A DNA stretch of 60,026 bases from Gemmatimonadaceae bacterium (lineage in GTDB: Bacteria; Gemmatimonadota; Gemmatimonadetes; Gemmatimonadales; Gemmatimonadaceae). Numbering within the stretch: position 1 is the first letter of the stretch; each line of letters starts with the position of its first letter. Below are positions 34,432 to 43,754 of this stretch, one piece after another. The stretch spans positions 1 through 60,026 of the forward strand of contig JABFXC010000137.1 of NCBI GenBank assembly GCA_013361935.1, given 5' to 3'. The notes beneath the pieces were generated by a model. The model saw nothing but the letters and a program-made list of their open reading frames with translations, was not told where the DNA came from and did not search any database. A program made the position numbers and the translations under genes.

Positions 34432-35778
34432 ATGAGCCGGAGCTTCAATCTCTGGAAGCCGGTGCTCGCCTCCGCGGGGGCCGGAACGCTCAATCGCGCA
34501 TCGGCCATTGGCATTCGCCTGGTCACGGTGCCGCTGCTGCTGCGCTACCTCGGGGTGGAGCGATATGGGCTCTGGATGACGATCGCCAGCGCGACCGCGT
34601 ATCTCACCCTTCTCGACCTCGGCACCGTCGCGGCGCTCACGAACCGGCTCACGCGGTGTTATGTAGCAGGGAAGGAGCGTGCGGCGCGCACGTACGTCGC
34701 GGCGGCCACGATGGGGTTGGCCGCGGCGGCGTCGATAGGAGTCGCGTGCGCCCTAGCGGTGGTGTTTGCCGTCGACTGGCCGCGCGTCTTCCAGCTCCAC
34801 GCGCCGGCCGCTGTCGCCGAGGTGCGACCGACGCTCGTCGTCGCGACTGTGCTGGCGGGCATTCAGCTCTTGCTCGCCGCCACGCTTCGCCTGCCGTACA
34901 CGATGCAGCGGGGCGCTCTGTCGGAGGGGTACCAGCTCGCAGGCAACATGGGAAGCCTGGGGGCGATCATCGCCGTCGTCCGGGCCGGCCTCGGACTACC
35001 GGCGCTCGCGCTCGCGCTGATGGCCGGCCCGATCGTCGCGGCGGTCGGCGTCTTCCTGCATCTTCGACTCACGGGCGCGCTAGCGCGGCCACATGCCTCC
35101 TGGCGTCTGCATGGCCTCGTGATCCGGTCGCTCGCGCGAGCAGGAGGGTCCTTCGTCGTCATGCAGATCGCGGGGACGCTGCTGTTCGCGCTTCAGTTCC
35201 CGCTTCTCGCGGCGAGCCATGGTGCCGCGGCAGTCGCGCCGTACGCCCTGCTGACGCAGCTCATGCTCGGGCTTCAGACACCACTGACCGTGCTGCAGCA
35301 GCCCCTCTGGACGCGTATCGCGTCGCTCCGCGCCCATGGCGACATCGCCGGCGTGCGTGCCGTGATGAGCCACTACCTCGTCGTGGCAATCGGGTATTCC
35401 GCGGTCACGGCATTCGTGCTCGTGCTCCTCGTGAATCCGCTGCTCGCCCTGCTCGCGAAATCGGTTGTCGTCACGTCGATGAGCTTGCGGCTCGCGTTCG
35501 CGTTGCTCTGCGCGCTCGGGCTGATCGGGGGTGGCAATCTGGGCTCCGCACTCCTCGCGCTCGACCTCAGTGGCTCGATGGCCGCCTTGAGCATGCTGCA
35601 GCTCGCGGTCTTCCTGCTCATGGCGAGCCTGCTCGTACCCACGTTCGGCGCGCTCGGAATGGCACTCAGCGTCTGCGCGATCTACTTCGTCGCGCTGCCA
35701 CCCACGCTCGTCATGCTCCGACGTCGTCTCGCCGCGCTGGCTGGTGGCCGTGCCGCGGCGGCAATGCTCGCGGCCTGA
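34432..35778 (+). CDS. Oligosaccharide flippase (Wzx, PST/MVF family)
   Basis: Membrane protein of 448 residues with about 12 hydrophobic segments. It begins LASAGAGTLNRASAIGIRLVTVPLLLRYLGVERYGLWMTIAS, the characteristic first two helices of Wzx proteins, and later shows the LLDLGTVAALTNRLTR segment. It should move lipid-linked repeat units across the inner membrane in the Wzx/Wzy route with the WbaP-like enzyme and the Wzy candidates. ATG 34432 fits the family N-terminus; the open frame from 34342 adds a basic leader that overlaps the epimerase gene. Confidence 0.9.
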   Translation: MSRSFNLWKPVLASAGAGTLNRASAIGIRLVTVPLLLRYLGVERYGLWMTIASATAYLTLLDLGTVAALTNRLTRCYVAGKERAARTYVAAATMGLAAAASIGVACALAVVFAVDWPRVFQLHAPAAVAEVRPTLVVATVLAGIQLLLAATLRLPYTMQRGALSEGYQLAGNMGSLGAIIAVVRAGLGLPALALALMAGPIVAAVGVFLHLRLTGALARPHASWRLHGLVIRSLARAGGSFVVMQIAGTLLFALQFPLLAASHGAAAVAPYALLTQLMLGLQTPLTVLQQPLWTRIASLRAHGDIAGVRAVMSHYLVVAIGYSAVTAFVLVLLVNPLLALLAKSVVVTSMSLRLAFALLCALGLIGGGNLGSALLALDLSGSMAALSMLQLAVFLLMASLLVPTFGALGMALSVCAIYFVALPPTLVMLRRRLAALAGGRAAAAMLAA

Positions 35779-35780
35779 TT

Positions 35781-37001
35781 ATGGCCGCACGCGTGACAGC
35801 TCGCCGCTCCTCTCGCTCCGCGGCGCGGCTACTCCTGCTCGCCTTGAAGGATCGGCTACGCGCTGCGAAGCGTCGCTTCGCGCGACCGGTCCGCGTGCTC
35901 GACGCGACGCGCCGACCTCAGTCTCCGGGCGCATTGCTCAGCTACCTCGCGGCGCCGCTCGGGTTCGCGGCGGACGATCCGCGGCTAGCGGGCCACACCA
36001 ACGCGTGGGAGTGTACGGCGGTCGCACGGTCGGTGCGTGAACGCGGCTATGCGCTCGACGCGATCGACTGGTCTGACGACGCGTTCGCGCCGCGGCGGGA
36101 GTACGGAGTTGTTTTCGACCTCCATCGCAATCTCGAGCGATTGGCCGAGCGCGCGGAGATCCGGTGGATGCATCTGACGGGAGGCCATCCCCGTTTCGCA
36201 TACGCCGCGGAGCGCGCACGGCTCGATGCGCTCGCGGCGCGTCGAGGCGTTCGCCTCGCACCACGCCGGTCGTTCGACGAGGCCGACGTTGCCCGGTTCG
36301 ACCGCTCACTCGCGCATGCGACGGTGGTCACTATGCTCGGTGACGCGGTAACGCAGTCGACCTACGATGGTATCGGCGTGCGGATCGAGCGGATGGCGGT
36401 CACCGCGTCCCCGGTGACGCCGCGGGCGCGTGATGACGATTTCCACGACCGGACCTTTCTCTGGTTCGCGGGGTCGGGGGCCGTTCACAAGGGTCTGGAC
36501 CGCGTGCTCGAGGTCTTCGCCCGCCACCCGGAGCTCACGCTTCATTGTGTCGGACCGTACGAGGCCGAGCGGGATTTCGCCGCCGCATATCGGCGGGAGC
36601 TCTATGAGCTGCCGAACATCGTAAGTCACGGCTGGATGCTTCCCTCGGATCCGCGATTCCGCGCGATCGCTTCGCAGGCCGCGGCTTTCGTTCTGCCGTC
36701 CGCCAGCGAGTCCATGTCGACTGCGGCGGCGACGTGCCTGGCGTTCGGGCTGATCCCGATCGTCACAGCGCGCTGCGGGATGGATCTCCCGCCCGGTCTC
36801 GGGTACGTGCTGGACGACGAGGCGGCGGGGCTCGATGAGGCGATCCTCGATCTTTCGGCGCGCCCGCGTGCGGACGTGGCCACCCTCATTGGACGAACAC
36901 GCGAGCACGCGCGACGACGCCATTCGCGCGAGGCCTTCTCAGCCCGCATGGATCAGCTCATGGCGCAGTATCTTCCCCGCGCGCGACAGCATGGAGCCTG
37001 A
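35781..37001 (+). CDS. Glycosyltransferase, GT-B fold (group 1)
   Basis: Protein of 406 residues. A basic N-terminus is followed by HTNAWECTAVARSVRERGYALDAIDW, a start seen in some capsule transferases. The donor domain has FLWFAGSGAVHKGLDRVLEVFARHPELTLHCVG and SQAAAFVLPSASESMSTAAATCLAFGLIPIVT, with the ESMS Glu pair in place of the usual E-x7-E. ATG 35781 starts two bases after the wzx stop. It is the last gene before an inverted gene; the sugar is unknown. Confidence 0.8.
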   Translation: MAARVTARRSSRSAARLLLLALKDRLRAAKRRFARPVRVLDATRRPQSPGALLSYLAAPLGFAADDPRLAGHTNAWECTAVARSVRERGYALDAIDWSDDAFAPRREYGVVFDLHRNLERLAERAEIRWMHLTGGHPRFAYAAERARLDALAARRGVRLAPRRSFDEADVARFDRSLAHATVVTMLGDAVTQSTYDGIGVRIERMAVTASPVTPRARDDDFHDRTFLWFAGSGAVHKGLDRVLEVFARHPELTLHCVGPYEAERDFAAAYRRELYELPNIVSHGWMLPSDPRFRAIASQAAAFVLPSASESMSTAAATCLAFGLIPIVTARCGMDLPPGLGYVLDDEAAGLDEAILDLSARPRADVATLIGRTREHARRRHSREAFSARMDQLMAQYLPRARQHGA

Positions 37002-37027
37002 ACCCGGGGCAGTGCGCCGCGGCGTTG

Positions 37028-37813
37028 CTAAGCTCTCGTGAACCCTTCGAAGTCCGTCGGCTGAAGTGAACGGCGGCGCCGCACGACGTTGAAAAGGCGG
37101 GCGACGCGATATTTCGAGAGCAATCGAAAGACTTTCGGGCGGACCGGCCCGCGCGTGAGAAGATGCAGATTTCGTCCGTTGGTCGTCCAGCGCAACCCTA
37201 ATTGCGCGGCAATCACCGCCAGAGTCGACTTGGCATAGAGCGTAATGTGCTGGCCACCGGCGAGCACGTAGTACCACCACTCATCCGGCTTCGGGACAGG
37301 CTCGGGAAGGAGTTCGGTAGAAAACAGGAGCGCGTCGCCTCGTCCCATGAGTGCGCGAATCGTGTCGCGGGGCGTGACGAGGTGTTCGGCAACTTCGAAG
37401 GCAGTGATGAGCGAGAAGCCGCCTTGACCCTCGGGCGCATCGAAGCCGATTGCGTAGTTGTTTGCGGCATAGTGGTCCGTCCAACGAAAATTGAAGCCTT
37501 TGTCTCGCATGAGCCGAACGAAGAGCCCATGCCCACCACCGTAATCCAGGAATGCACCTGCGGGGTCAGCATGTGTCTCGATGATCGCTGCAGCTTGCTC
37601 CGCAAGCTGGATATTCCGCTGAACAGCGCCGACATCCGCCGCGGTAAGAGCGGTGGTATACGCTTCGTCCAGCCAGTAGGGTTGTTCCGTCTGAACCGCA
37701 CGGCACACAACGCAACGATAGTATCGGACATCGTAGCGGCGAAGGACTCTGGCCGTCGCGAAATACGAGGCGTCAGCGCCGCAAACTCGGCAGGCAATCC
37801 CTGGTTCGGTCAT
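37028..37813 (-). CDS. SAM-dependent methyltransferase with N-terminal Cys pairs
   Basis: Protein of 261 residues on the opposite strand to its neighbours. N-terminal zinc-type pairs CRVCGAD and CVVCRAVQ, then a class I methyltransferase core: GAFLDYGGGHGLFVRLM (motif I), FSLITAFEVAEHLVTPRD, LLFSTELLPEP, WWYYVLAGGQHITLYAK and a C-terminal RNLHLLTRG. It resembles C-methyltransferases and Methyltransf_23 proteins of glycan clusters. By eye it has more A/T than the flanking genes, a hint of separate origin. ATG 37813 is only 36 bases from the divergent GTG 37850; the frame extends upstream to 38041 but that part overlaps the next gene. Confidence 0.82.
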   Translation of the reverse strand: MTEPGIACRVCGADASYFATARVLRRYDVRYYRCVVCRAVQTEQPYWLDEAYTTALTAADVGAVQRNIQLAEQAAAIIETHADPAGAFLDYGGGHGLFVRLMRDKGFNFRWTDHYAANNYAIGFDAPEGQGGFSLITAFEVAEHLVTPRDTIRALMGRGDALLFSTELLPEPVPKPDEWWYYVLAGGQHITLYAKSTLAVIAAQLGLRWTTNGRNLHLLTRGPVRPKVFRLLSKYRVARLFNVVRRRRSLQPTDFEGFTRA

Positions 37814-37849
37814 GCGCCGATTGTAGAGCCGAAACTGAGGAATCGCTAG

Positions 37850-39004
37850 GTGGCGGAAGTGAATGGATCGGAAGCGGAGCGTCTGCGGGTGCTCTACGAC
37901 TTCGTGATCTTCCGCATGGAGCGGCGCGGCGGGATCTCTCGCTACGTCGCCGAGCTTGCGCGCCGGCTCGCAGGTGTGGACGGTGTCGAAACGACGATCT
38001 TCGCTGGCCTGCACGACAACGACTTCGTCGCCGACCGTCAATTCACGCGCGGCGTTCGACTCATCGGGCGTCGCTCACGCAGTCGGGTGGCCCGCTCGAG
38101 CTTGGGCGGGGGCATCGACTACGCGGCCATGCGGGCCTACCAATACATCCCGCCACGTCACTCGATCTATCACCCATCGTACTACCCGCGCGCGATTCGT
38201 TGCCCGAGAGGGACGCGCCTTGTCGCGACGGTATACGACATGATCCACGAGCGGATACCGGAGTTCCACCGCGGTGATCCCACGCCCTCGCGCAAGCGCG
38301 CACTTGTCGACGCCGCCGACCTCATCCTCTGTATCTCGGAGACGACCGCGCGTGACCTCACGACGCTCTATGGCGTGGATCCGGCGCGTATCCGCGTGAC
38401 GTACCTCGGAGCAGGAAGCGGCGAGTGGCATGCCAGACCCGTCCCGCGCTTGGCGATTGGCGAGGGCCGTCCCTATGTTCTCTACGTGGGCCGGCGATCG
38501 GGTTACAAGAACTTCCGCATGCTTCTCGAGGCGTACATCGCGAGCGCGTCACTGCATCGCGCGACCGCGCTTGTCGCGGTGGGCGGCGGCGAATGGAGCA
38601 GCGAGGAGCAGGGCATCCTCAAGCGGGCCCCTGCCGAGGCGCGCGTCATCCGCACCGACGCCGACGAGGCGGAGCTTCAGGCGCTGTATGCCGGCGCCCT
38701 CGCGCTCGCGGTCCCATCACTCTACGAGGGCTTCGGACTGCCGGTCGTCGAGGCGATGCGGGAGGGATGCGCGGTGGTCGCGAACGCAACGGGCTCACTT
38801 CCCGAGATCGTCGGGGATGCGGGGCTGGTCGTGCCGCTCACCGACCCTGGAGTGCTTGCGGACCACCTCGAGCGCGTGCTCGGGGATGATGTGCTGCATG
38901 GACGCCTGCGTGACGCGGGCCGTGCGCGCGCGAGTCGTTTCGATTGGGACAGCACGGCGGCGAAGACGCTGGCCGCATACCGCGACGTCGTCGGAGCGGG
39001 TTAG
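37850..39004 (+). CDS. Glycosyltransferase family 4
   Basis: GT-B enzyme of 384 residues of the WbaZ-like type. N-terminal RVLYDFVIFRMERRGGISRYVAELARRL, HSIYHPSYYP and VATVYDMIHERIPEF; donor domain YVLYVGRRSGYKNFRMLLEAY, LYAGALALAVPSLYEGFGLPVVEAMREGCAVVANATGSLPEIVGDAG. This group includes many mannosyltransferases, which would suit a GDP-mannose-based glycan, but that is inference. GTG 37850 is divergent from the methyltransferase, so the 36-base gap probably holds promoter elements for both or none. Confidence 0.88.
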   Translation: MAEVNGSEAERLRVLYDFVIFRMERRGGISRYVAELARRLAGVDGVETTIFAGLHDNDFVADRQFTRGVRLIGRRSRSRVARSSLGGGIDYAAMRAYQYIPPRHSIYHPSYYPRAIRCPRGTRLVATVYDMIHERIPEFHRGDPTPSRKRALVDAADLILCISETTARDLTTLYGVDPARIRVTYLGAGSGEWHARPVPRLAIGEGRPYVLYVGRRSGYKNFRMLLEAYIASASLHRATALVAVGGGEWSSEEQGILKRAPAEARVIRTDADEAELQALYAGALALAVPSLYEGFGLPVVEAMREGCAVVANATGSLPEIVGDAGLVVPLTDPGVLADHLERVLGDDVLHGRLRDAGRARASRFDWDSTAAKTLAAYRDVVGAG

Positions 39005-39006
39005 CG

Positions 39007-40296
39007 ATGGCCGTGTTCTACCTTTTTGTGTTCGTTGTCGGCTTCGCGCTTTCCGATCTCAACGCGGCGAGGGTTGCCGGGTCCGCGGGCCAGAGCGTCT
39101 ACGCAATCGACATCGTCAACTTCATGGCGATCGCGCTCGCCGCAGTGTACGTCGCCGACGGGGGCTTGCGGCGACTGAGCCGGGCGGGGCGGTGCTACGC
39201 GGCCCTGCTGGGGTGGCTGCTCGTCGAGCTGGTGATCGGCTTCGGCCGCTACGGTGGCAGCGCGCTCGGCGAGTTCCGCTACGTGCTCCCTCTCTTCTGG
39301 TTTTTCGCGCCCCTCGGCGTCGAGACGCTCCGACGCACCTCGGCCGACATCGAATATGCGACCGTGCCGATGGCGCTGATTCGCGTTGCGGCGGCAGCTG
39401 CGCTCGCGATGCTGGTCATCGAGATCGCGCACGGTGGACGGTATTATTTTTCCGCAGCCAACGCGAGCCGCGAGGGCTTCGAGGACTTCCGAGGGGCGCG
39501 CTTCCTCGACAGCTACCAGACTTTCGCAATCGCATTTGCGGCGGCCGCGGCGCTACTTCATGCGCGGGCGCACCGCGTGGCCGGGCTCGTGCCCGTGGCC
39601 GGCGTCCTCTTCGTCGCCGCCCTCTGGACGCAGAATCGCACGGCGCTGATCGCCGTCGTCGGCGCGCTCGGGCTTCTGGCCATACTCGAGCGACGCTTCG
39701 GGCTCATTGCCGCGACCAGCATCGGTGCGGTGGTCGTCTTGGGACTTCTGGCGATCCTCATGCCGAGCCTGCTCGAACGACTTGCCGCGTCCTATCGGTC
39801 GGCGCTCAATCCGGCGGCAGACGACAGCGGCACCTGGCGGCTACTCATCCAGCTCAGCGCATTCTCGCAGGCCATGCAGACGCCGTGGCTTGGGCAGGGC
39901 TACGGTGGATATTTCCGCTTCGAGCTCCCCAACGGCTCGGAGGTCCTCGCGCCGCCGCACAGCCAGTTCCTCGTGCTCTTCCTCAAGGGGGGCGTCGTGG
40001 CGGTGGCGCTCGTCTCCACCGCGCTGCTTGCGTACTCCATCGTCCTCTGGAAGTCGCGCCGCAATGTGTACCTTGCGCCGCGGGAGCGGCTGGTAGTCGA
40101 GCTGCTGCTCCTGTTCGTGCTTTCGCAGTGGCCCTACGGGCTCGCCTACGACTTCGTCGTGACGCTCGGACTGATGATCGGCTGCGCGGAGATGCTTCTG
40201 CAACGCTCCCAGCGCCGGGTGGTCCCATCCGCAGATCCGCTGCCATATCGCCGCATCGCGACGCTCAACGGGTCAACATCTCTGGTACCCCAGTGA
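39007..40296 (+). CDS. O-antigen ligase/polymerase family membrane protein (Wzy_C domain)
   Basis: Integral membrane protein of 429 residues with 10-12 hydrophobic segments. The family signature is the large periplasmic loop with SGTWRLLIQLSAFSQAMQTPWLGQGYGGYF...APPHSQFLVLFLKGGVVA, which contains the conserved GxGxGxF and H of the O-antigen ligase (Wzy_C) domain. It can be a polymerase or a WaaL-type ligase; the other candidate is at 20927. It lies between a GT4 gene and the Wzz-like gene, which favours Wzy for the adjacent Wzx route. ATG 39007 is two bases after the GT stop. Confidence 0.82.
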   Translation: MAVFYLFVFVVGFALSDLNAARVAGSAGQSVYAIDIVNFMAIALAAVYVADGGLRRLSRAGRCYAALLGWLLVELVIGFGRYGGSALGEFRYVLPLFWFFAPLGVETLRRTSADIEYATVPMALIRVAAAAALAMLVIEIAHGGRYYFSAANASREGFEDFRGARFLDSYQTFAIAFAAAAALLHARAHRVAGLVPVAGVLFVAALWTQNRTALIAVVGALGLLAILERRFGLIAATSIGAVVVLGLLAILMPSLLERLAASYRSALNPAADDSGTWRLLIQLSAFSQAMQTPWLGQGYGGYFRFELPNGSEVLAPPHSQFLVLFLKGGVVAVALVSTALLAYSIVLWKSRRNVYLAPRERLVVELLLLFVLSQWPYGLAYDFVVTLGLMIGCAEMLLQRSQRRVVPSADPLPYRRIATLNGSTSLVPQ

Positions 40297-41387
40297 CGGA
40301 AACGTACCATCCGCGGGCGACGCCCGCCCAACCGCTCACGCCCGATTCGGGGGCGTCGCTCCAGTTCTCCACGATCTGGCTGATCACAGTCGTAAAACGC
40401 CACCTGCGGACGCTGATTCTCGCTCCGATCGGGATTGCGACGCTCGCGGTGCTGTACGTGCTCCTCGTGGGGCGAACTTACCAAGCCGATTCGTCGTTCA
40501 CCCCCGAGTCATCGAGCGGCGCCCTGCAGCGAATGGCGGGATTGGCGGCGCAGTTTGGCGTCGCGATCGGCGGCGGAAACACTGGGGAATCGGTGGACTT
40601 CTACGCTGAGCTCGTGCGCTCACGCTCGATCCTCGAGGACGTCGTCAACGCTCGCTATGTCTATCATCCGAAGGGGCTGTTCGCGGGGAGCGACAGCATC
40701 GTCGGCTCGCTGATGGACGTGTATCGCAGCGGTGGTAACACCCCGGAACAGCGGTTGAACGGAGCGATCCGCACGCTGAACGCGAATCTTGCCGTGCGAG
40801 CGAACCCGCGCTCGAGCATCGTTCGCGTCTCGGTCGTCGCGCCGACCGCCGAGCTGGCAGAGTCGATCAACGCGAACCTGCTAAAGGCGGTGAGCGACTT
40901 CAACGTCGCCAAGCGACAGACGAGAGCCGCGTCCGAACGGGAGTTCGTGGCAGAGCGGTTGCGGCTGGCGCGCGAGGAACTGCAGAGCTCCGAGGCTGCG
41001 CTCGAGAACTTTCTCCAGGGGAACCGCCGCTACCAGGACGCGCCGCAGTTGATGGTGCAATACGGGCGACTGCAGCGACAGGTCGAGCTGCGCCAGCAGG
41101 TCGCGAACACGCTCGCACAGGCGTTCGAGCAGTCGCGGATCGAAGAGGTTCGCAACACGCCTGTCATCACCGTCGTGGAACGGCCGGAGGGTGCGGCACG
41201 TCCGGCGCGGACGCTCCGTCAGGCGGCGCTGCTGGGAGGTCTGCTCGGCGGGATCCTCACGCTGGCGACAGTGCTGGGTTTCGAGTTCCTGCGCGCGCAG
41301 GGCGTAATCGACCCGCACGGGCGGGGCGGTCCATTCTCCCGCCTTCGCGCGCTGTTCTCGTCGCGCCGGAACGCGCCGGCCCGTTAG
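40293..41387 (+). CDS. Chain-length determinant (Wzz) family protein
   Basis: Protein of 364 residues with the Wzz plan: N-terminal transmembrane helix (LAPIGIATLAVLYVLLVG), long periplasmic part with a coiled-coil (EFVAERLRLAREELQSSEAALENFLQGNRRYQD), and a C-terminal helix preceded by VVERPEGAARPARTLRQAALLGG. It sets glycan length with the polymerase. It lacks the cytoplasmic tyrosine-kinase domain of Wzc/BY-kinases, and none is encoded in the window. GTG 40293 overlaps the previous stop (GTGA). The stop TAG lies in a CGTTAGGC octamer, three bases from the convergent GT2 gene. Confidence 0.85.
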   Translation: MTETYHPRATPAQPLTPDSGASLQFSTIWLITVVKRHLRTLILAPIGIATLAVLYVLLVGRTYQADSSFTPESSSGALQRMAGLAAQFGVAIGGGNTGESVDFYAELVRSRSILEDVVNARYVYHPKGLFAGSDSIVGSLMDVYRSGGNTPEQRLNGAIRTLNANLAVRANPRSSIVRVSVVAPTAELAESINANLLKAVSDFNVAKRQTRAASEREFVAERLRLAREELQSSEAALENFLQGNRRYQDAPQLMVQYGRLQRQVELRQQVANTLAQAFEQSRIEEVRNTPVITVVERPEGAARPARTLRQAALLGGLLGGILTLATVLGFEFLRAQGVIDPHGRGGPFSRLRALFSSRRNAPAR

Positions 41388-41390
41388 GCG

Positions 41391-42260
41391 TCAGGCTGTC
41401 GGCCAGCGGAAGCTGCTGGACACGACGTTGAACTCCGTGCGGCGCTCGTCGTCCGGTGCGGCATAGAGCGCGTAGGAGAGAGGGAACCGTTGCGTGTATG
41501 CGCCGCTGAGGACCTTCTCGACGCGGCGCGCGACGTCGAGGGGTAGGGCTAGCGCGCGGATCCAGCTCGGGCAGGAGCGGCGCAGGCGGAGGGTCTCACG
41601 ACGCGCGTTGGGGCCGGCGCTCATGTTCGCGCCGGTCATCGTGAAGACAGAGAGATAGCGGCCCACGTGCGCGGCCCGCGCGCCTCCCCGTAGAATCCGA
41701 ATCACGAACTCCGCATCACCGACATCCTTCCACCCCATGTCGAAGCGGGCGCCTTCATCGATAACGCGCCGGCGGAGGAACATCGTACAACTCAACACGT
41801 ACAGGTGCGACGCCGCAATGTACGGCCAGCGCGGGCGATAGCCCTTGCGATAAGAGAGAAGCTGACCCGCGGGATCGACCAGCAAGGCGTCCCCGAAGAG
41901 GACGTCGACCTCCGGATGCGAGGCGAAGTAATCCGCGACGACGCCTAGTGTTCCCGGGAGGTACTGCTCGTCGCAGTTCAGGTAGCTCACGATCTCGCCG
42001 CGGGCGCGAGCGAGGCCCTTGTTGACCGCGTCGTACATCCCGCTGTCCTTCTCGACGATCGCTGTGACGCCTGATTGCGCAGCGAGCCACTCGGGGGTCC
42101 CGTCGCGTGAGACAGCATCGGCGACGATGTGCTCGGCGGCAACGCCTTGGTCCGCGACGGACCGCACGCAGCGCTTGAGGTACGGGAGCATGTTGAAGCT
42201 CGGCGTCACCACGGTGAAGAGCGGGTGAGCCGAGTTGCCCTGCGTTTCCGATGATCTCAT
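41391..42260 (-). CDS. Glycosyltransferase family 2
   Basis: GT-A enzyme of 289 residues. N-terminal FTVVTPSFNMLPYLKRCVRSV, DAVSRDGTPEWL in place of the usual DGGSTDGT, EKDSGMYDAVNKGLARARGEIVSYLNCDEQYLPG (donor-binding region with NCDE) and a C-terminal GWKDVGDAEFVIRI. The YDAVNKGL form is typical of colanic-acid WcaA/WcaE-like transferases. First gene read leftward of the minus-strand set, converging on the Wzz gene with no visible terminator between. It overlaps the sulfatase-fold gene by four bases. Confidence 0.87.
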   Translation of the reverse strand: MRSSETQGNSAHPLFTVVTPSFNMLPYLKRCVRSVADQGVAAEHIVADAVSRDGTPEWLAAQSGVTAIVEKDSGMYDAVNKGLARARGEIVSYLNCDEQYLPGTLGVVADYFASHPEVDVLFGDALLVDPAGQLLSYRKGYRPRWPYIAASHLYVLSCTMFLRRRVIDEGARFDMGWKDVGDAEFVIRILRGGARAAHVGRYLSVFTMTGANMSAGPNARRETLRLRRSCPSWIRALALPLDVARRVEKVLSGAYTQRFPLSYALYAAPDDERRTEFNVVSSSFRWPTA

Positions 42261-43720
42261 CGACGAAGGGAGCTGGCGACCAGAGGCTCGTCCCGGCGTG
42301 GGATGAGTTCTATGTACGGGACACGTTCTTCGGCGAAGAGCGAGCGAGTCCTCTGCCTAGGGAAAGGTGGCGGGTGATCCCCGACAACCACGATATGCGT
42401 CGGCCCAATCGCGGAGTCCATCGCGATCTCGCGAACCGATTGGATCACGATCGATTCAATGCGGAGCAGCCTACACACATCTTCATCGGCCACCGCAGGC
42501 TGATAGTTGCTGCACTGGAATGGCCCACGCGCCGCCGTTTTCTCGTCGAGTGGAAAGTGCGCATTCAATGTAAGCCAGTAGACAAACCGCTGAGCAGTGT
42601 CGGAGCGTGTCCCGAGCTCGGCGCGAACTGCACGTGCGGCGTCGGCATCGCAGGTGCCGCGGTAGACGAAACCGCATACGGCGCCTTGGCCGCCAGGCCT
42701 GAGGTCCTCGTCGAATTCCATCCGGGAGAAACCGAGCTTAGGGTACCATCCGGCGCGCCCGAAAAACGTCCGCTTGTACCCGTGGATAGCGATGGTCGTG
42801 AAGCCTCGGCCGCGTAGCACGTTGGGGAGACACGAGTCGAACCCCAAGCGGCGGACGTCGCGATGACTCGCCTCAATGCCGCACAGTTCACGCATTTCGC
42901 CGCTGGTGGTTGAGCCATGGGTGGCCACGCTCCCCGTCTTCTCGGCGTACCGTCGAGTCATGCCACTGTCTCGTAGCGGGGCAAACAGCAGCGAATCTCC
43001 CTGAGAATCCTTGAGCAGACCGAGCGACTCCACAATGACGAGCAGGATCCGGTGACTGTCTCCGGTCGATCTGGGCTCGCGAAGGCCCACGGCGGCCGAC
43101 GCCATTTCTCGCGGCGCTGCGGACTGTGAGCCCCCGCGCTCCAGCGTGACGGCGGCTTCCAAGAGCTTCGCGCCGTCCGAAGTGGCTAGGTTAAACGGAA
43201 GCGCCGCGTGCGAAATCCCAACGTAGCGGTTTGAGCCGTTGAGTACATCGACGCCCACGATCAGCATCATCAGCCAGAGCAGAAATACTACCCCGCGTCG
43301 CCATTCCTTCGACTCATGGCGTGCGGTTACCTCGACGAGCAGAGCAAAGGCGAGCGCCGCGAGGAGGATCGCCGCAATCGCCATCGCCACCATCCAGCGG
43401 TTGTCGATACCCCCGATATCGCGGAGCGCGTTGAGAGCGTCGCCAAGTTCGAAGTTGAAGACGGGCGCAAAATTCACGAACGCGTCAACCACGGCCGTGC
43501 CGACGAGGAGCAGGATCAGCCACCGCTTCCGCAGAACCCACCCCAACATGCCCAGAGCGATATAATCGAGGTTGAGGATTTGCCTCTCGACCCCCATGAC
43601 GTGGGCCATCCCGCCCATCATCAGGTTGGGTAATACGACATAGGCAAGAAACAGCCGGAGGAGATTCCCTCGGCTGTGCAAGGACGTAGGTGACTTCTCG
43701 CGGGGCCACTTTCGCAGCAC
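42257..43720 (-). CDS. Membrane sulfatase-fold protein, phosphoglycerol/phosphoethanolamine transferase-like
   Basis: Protein of 487 residues. Four to five N-terminal hydrophobic segments, then a periplasmic alkaline-phosphatase-superfamily domain: RILLVIVESLG (metal site), HGSTTSGEMRELCG (probable Thr nucleophile), FTTIAIHGYKRTFFGRAGWYPKLGF, VYWLTLNAHFPLD and VVVGDHPPPF (metal-binding Asp-His). This resembles OpgB/LtaS-like enzymes and related proteins of capsule loci that add glycerophosphate or phosphoethanolamine to glycans. True sulfatase activity is unlikely since no CxPxR-type formylglycine motif is seen. By eye more A/T-rich than the plus-strand genes. The start is GTG 43720. Confidence 0.75.
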   Translation of the reverse strand: MLRKWPREKSPTSLHSRGNLLRLFLAYVVLPNLMMGGMAHVMGVERQILNLDYIALGMLGWVLRKRWLILLLVGTAVVDAFVNFAPVFNFELGDALNALRDIGGIDNRWMVAMAIAAILLAALAFALLVEVTARHESKEWRRGVVFLLWLMMLIVGVDVLNGSNRYVGISHAALPFNLATSDGAKLLEAAVTLERGGSQSAAPREMASAAVGLREPRSTGDSHRILLVIVESLGLLKDSQGDSLLFAPLRDSGMTRRYAEKTGSVATHGSTTSGEMRELCGIEASHRDVRRLGFDSCLPNVLRGRGFTTIAIHGYKRTFFGRAGWYPKLGFSRMEFDEDLRPGGQGAVCGFVYRGTCDADAARAVRAELGTRSDTAQRFVYWLTLNAHFPLDEKTAARGPFQCSNYQPAVADEDVCRLLRIESIVIQSVREIAMDSAIGPTHIVVVGDHPPPFPRQRTRSLFAEERVPYIELIPRRDEPLVASSLRR

Positions 43721-43754
43721 GGAGCCTGCCGGTCGTTCAGAGTGAGGCGCGTAG

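Noticed and set aside
42257..43720. A true sulfatase
   Set aside because: The formylglycine signature CxPxR/SxPxR is missing and the membrane-plus-TSGE layout fits transferases of the alkaline phosphatase superfamily better.
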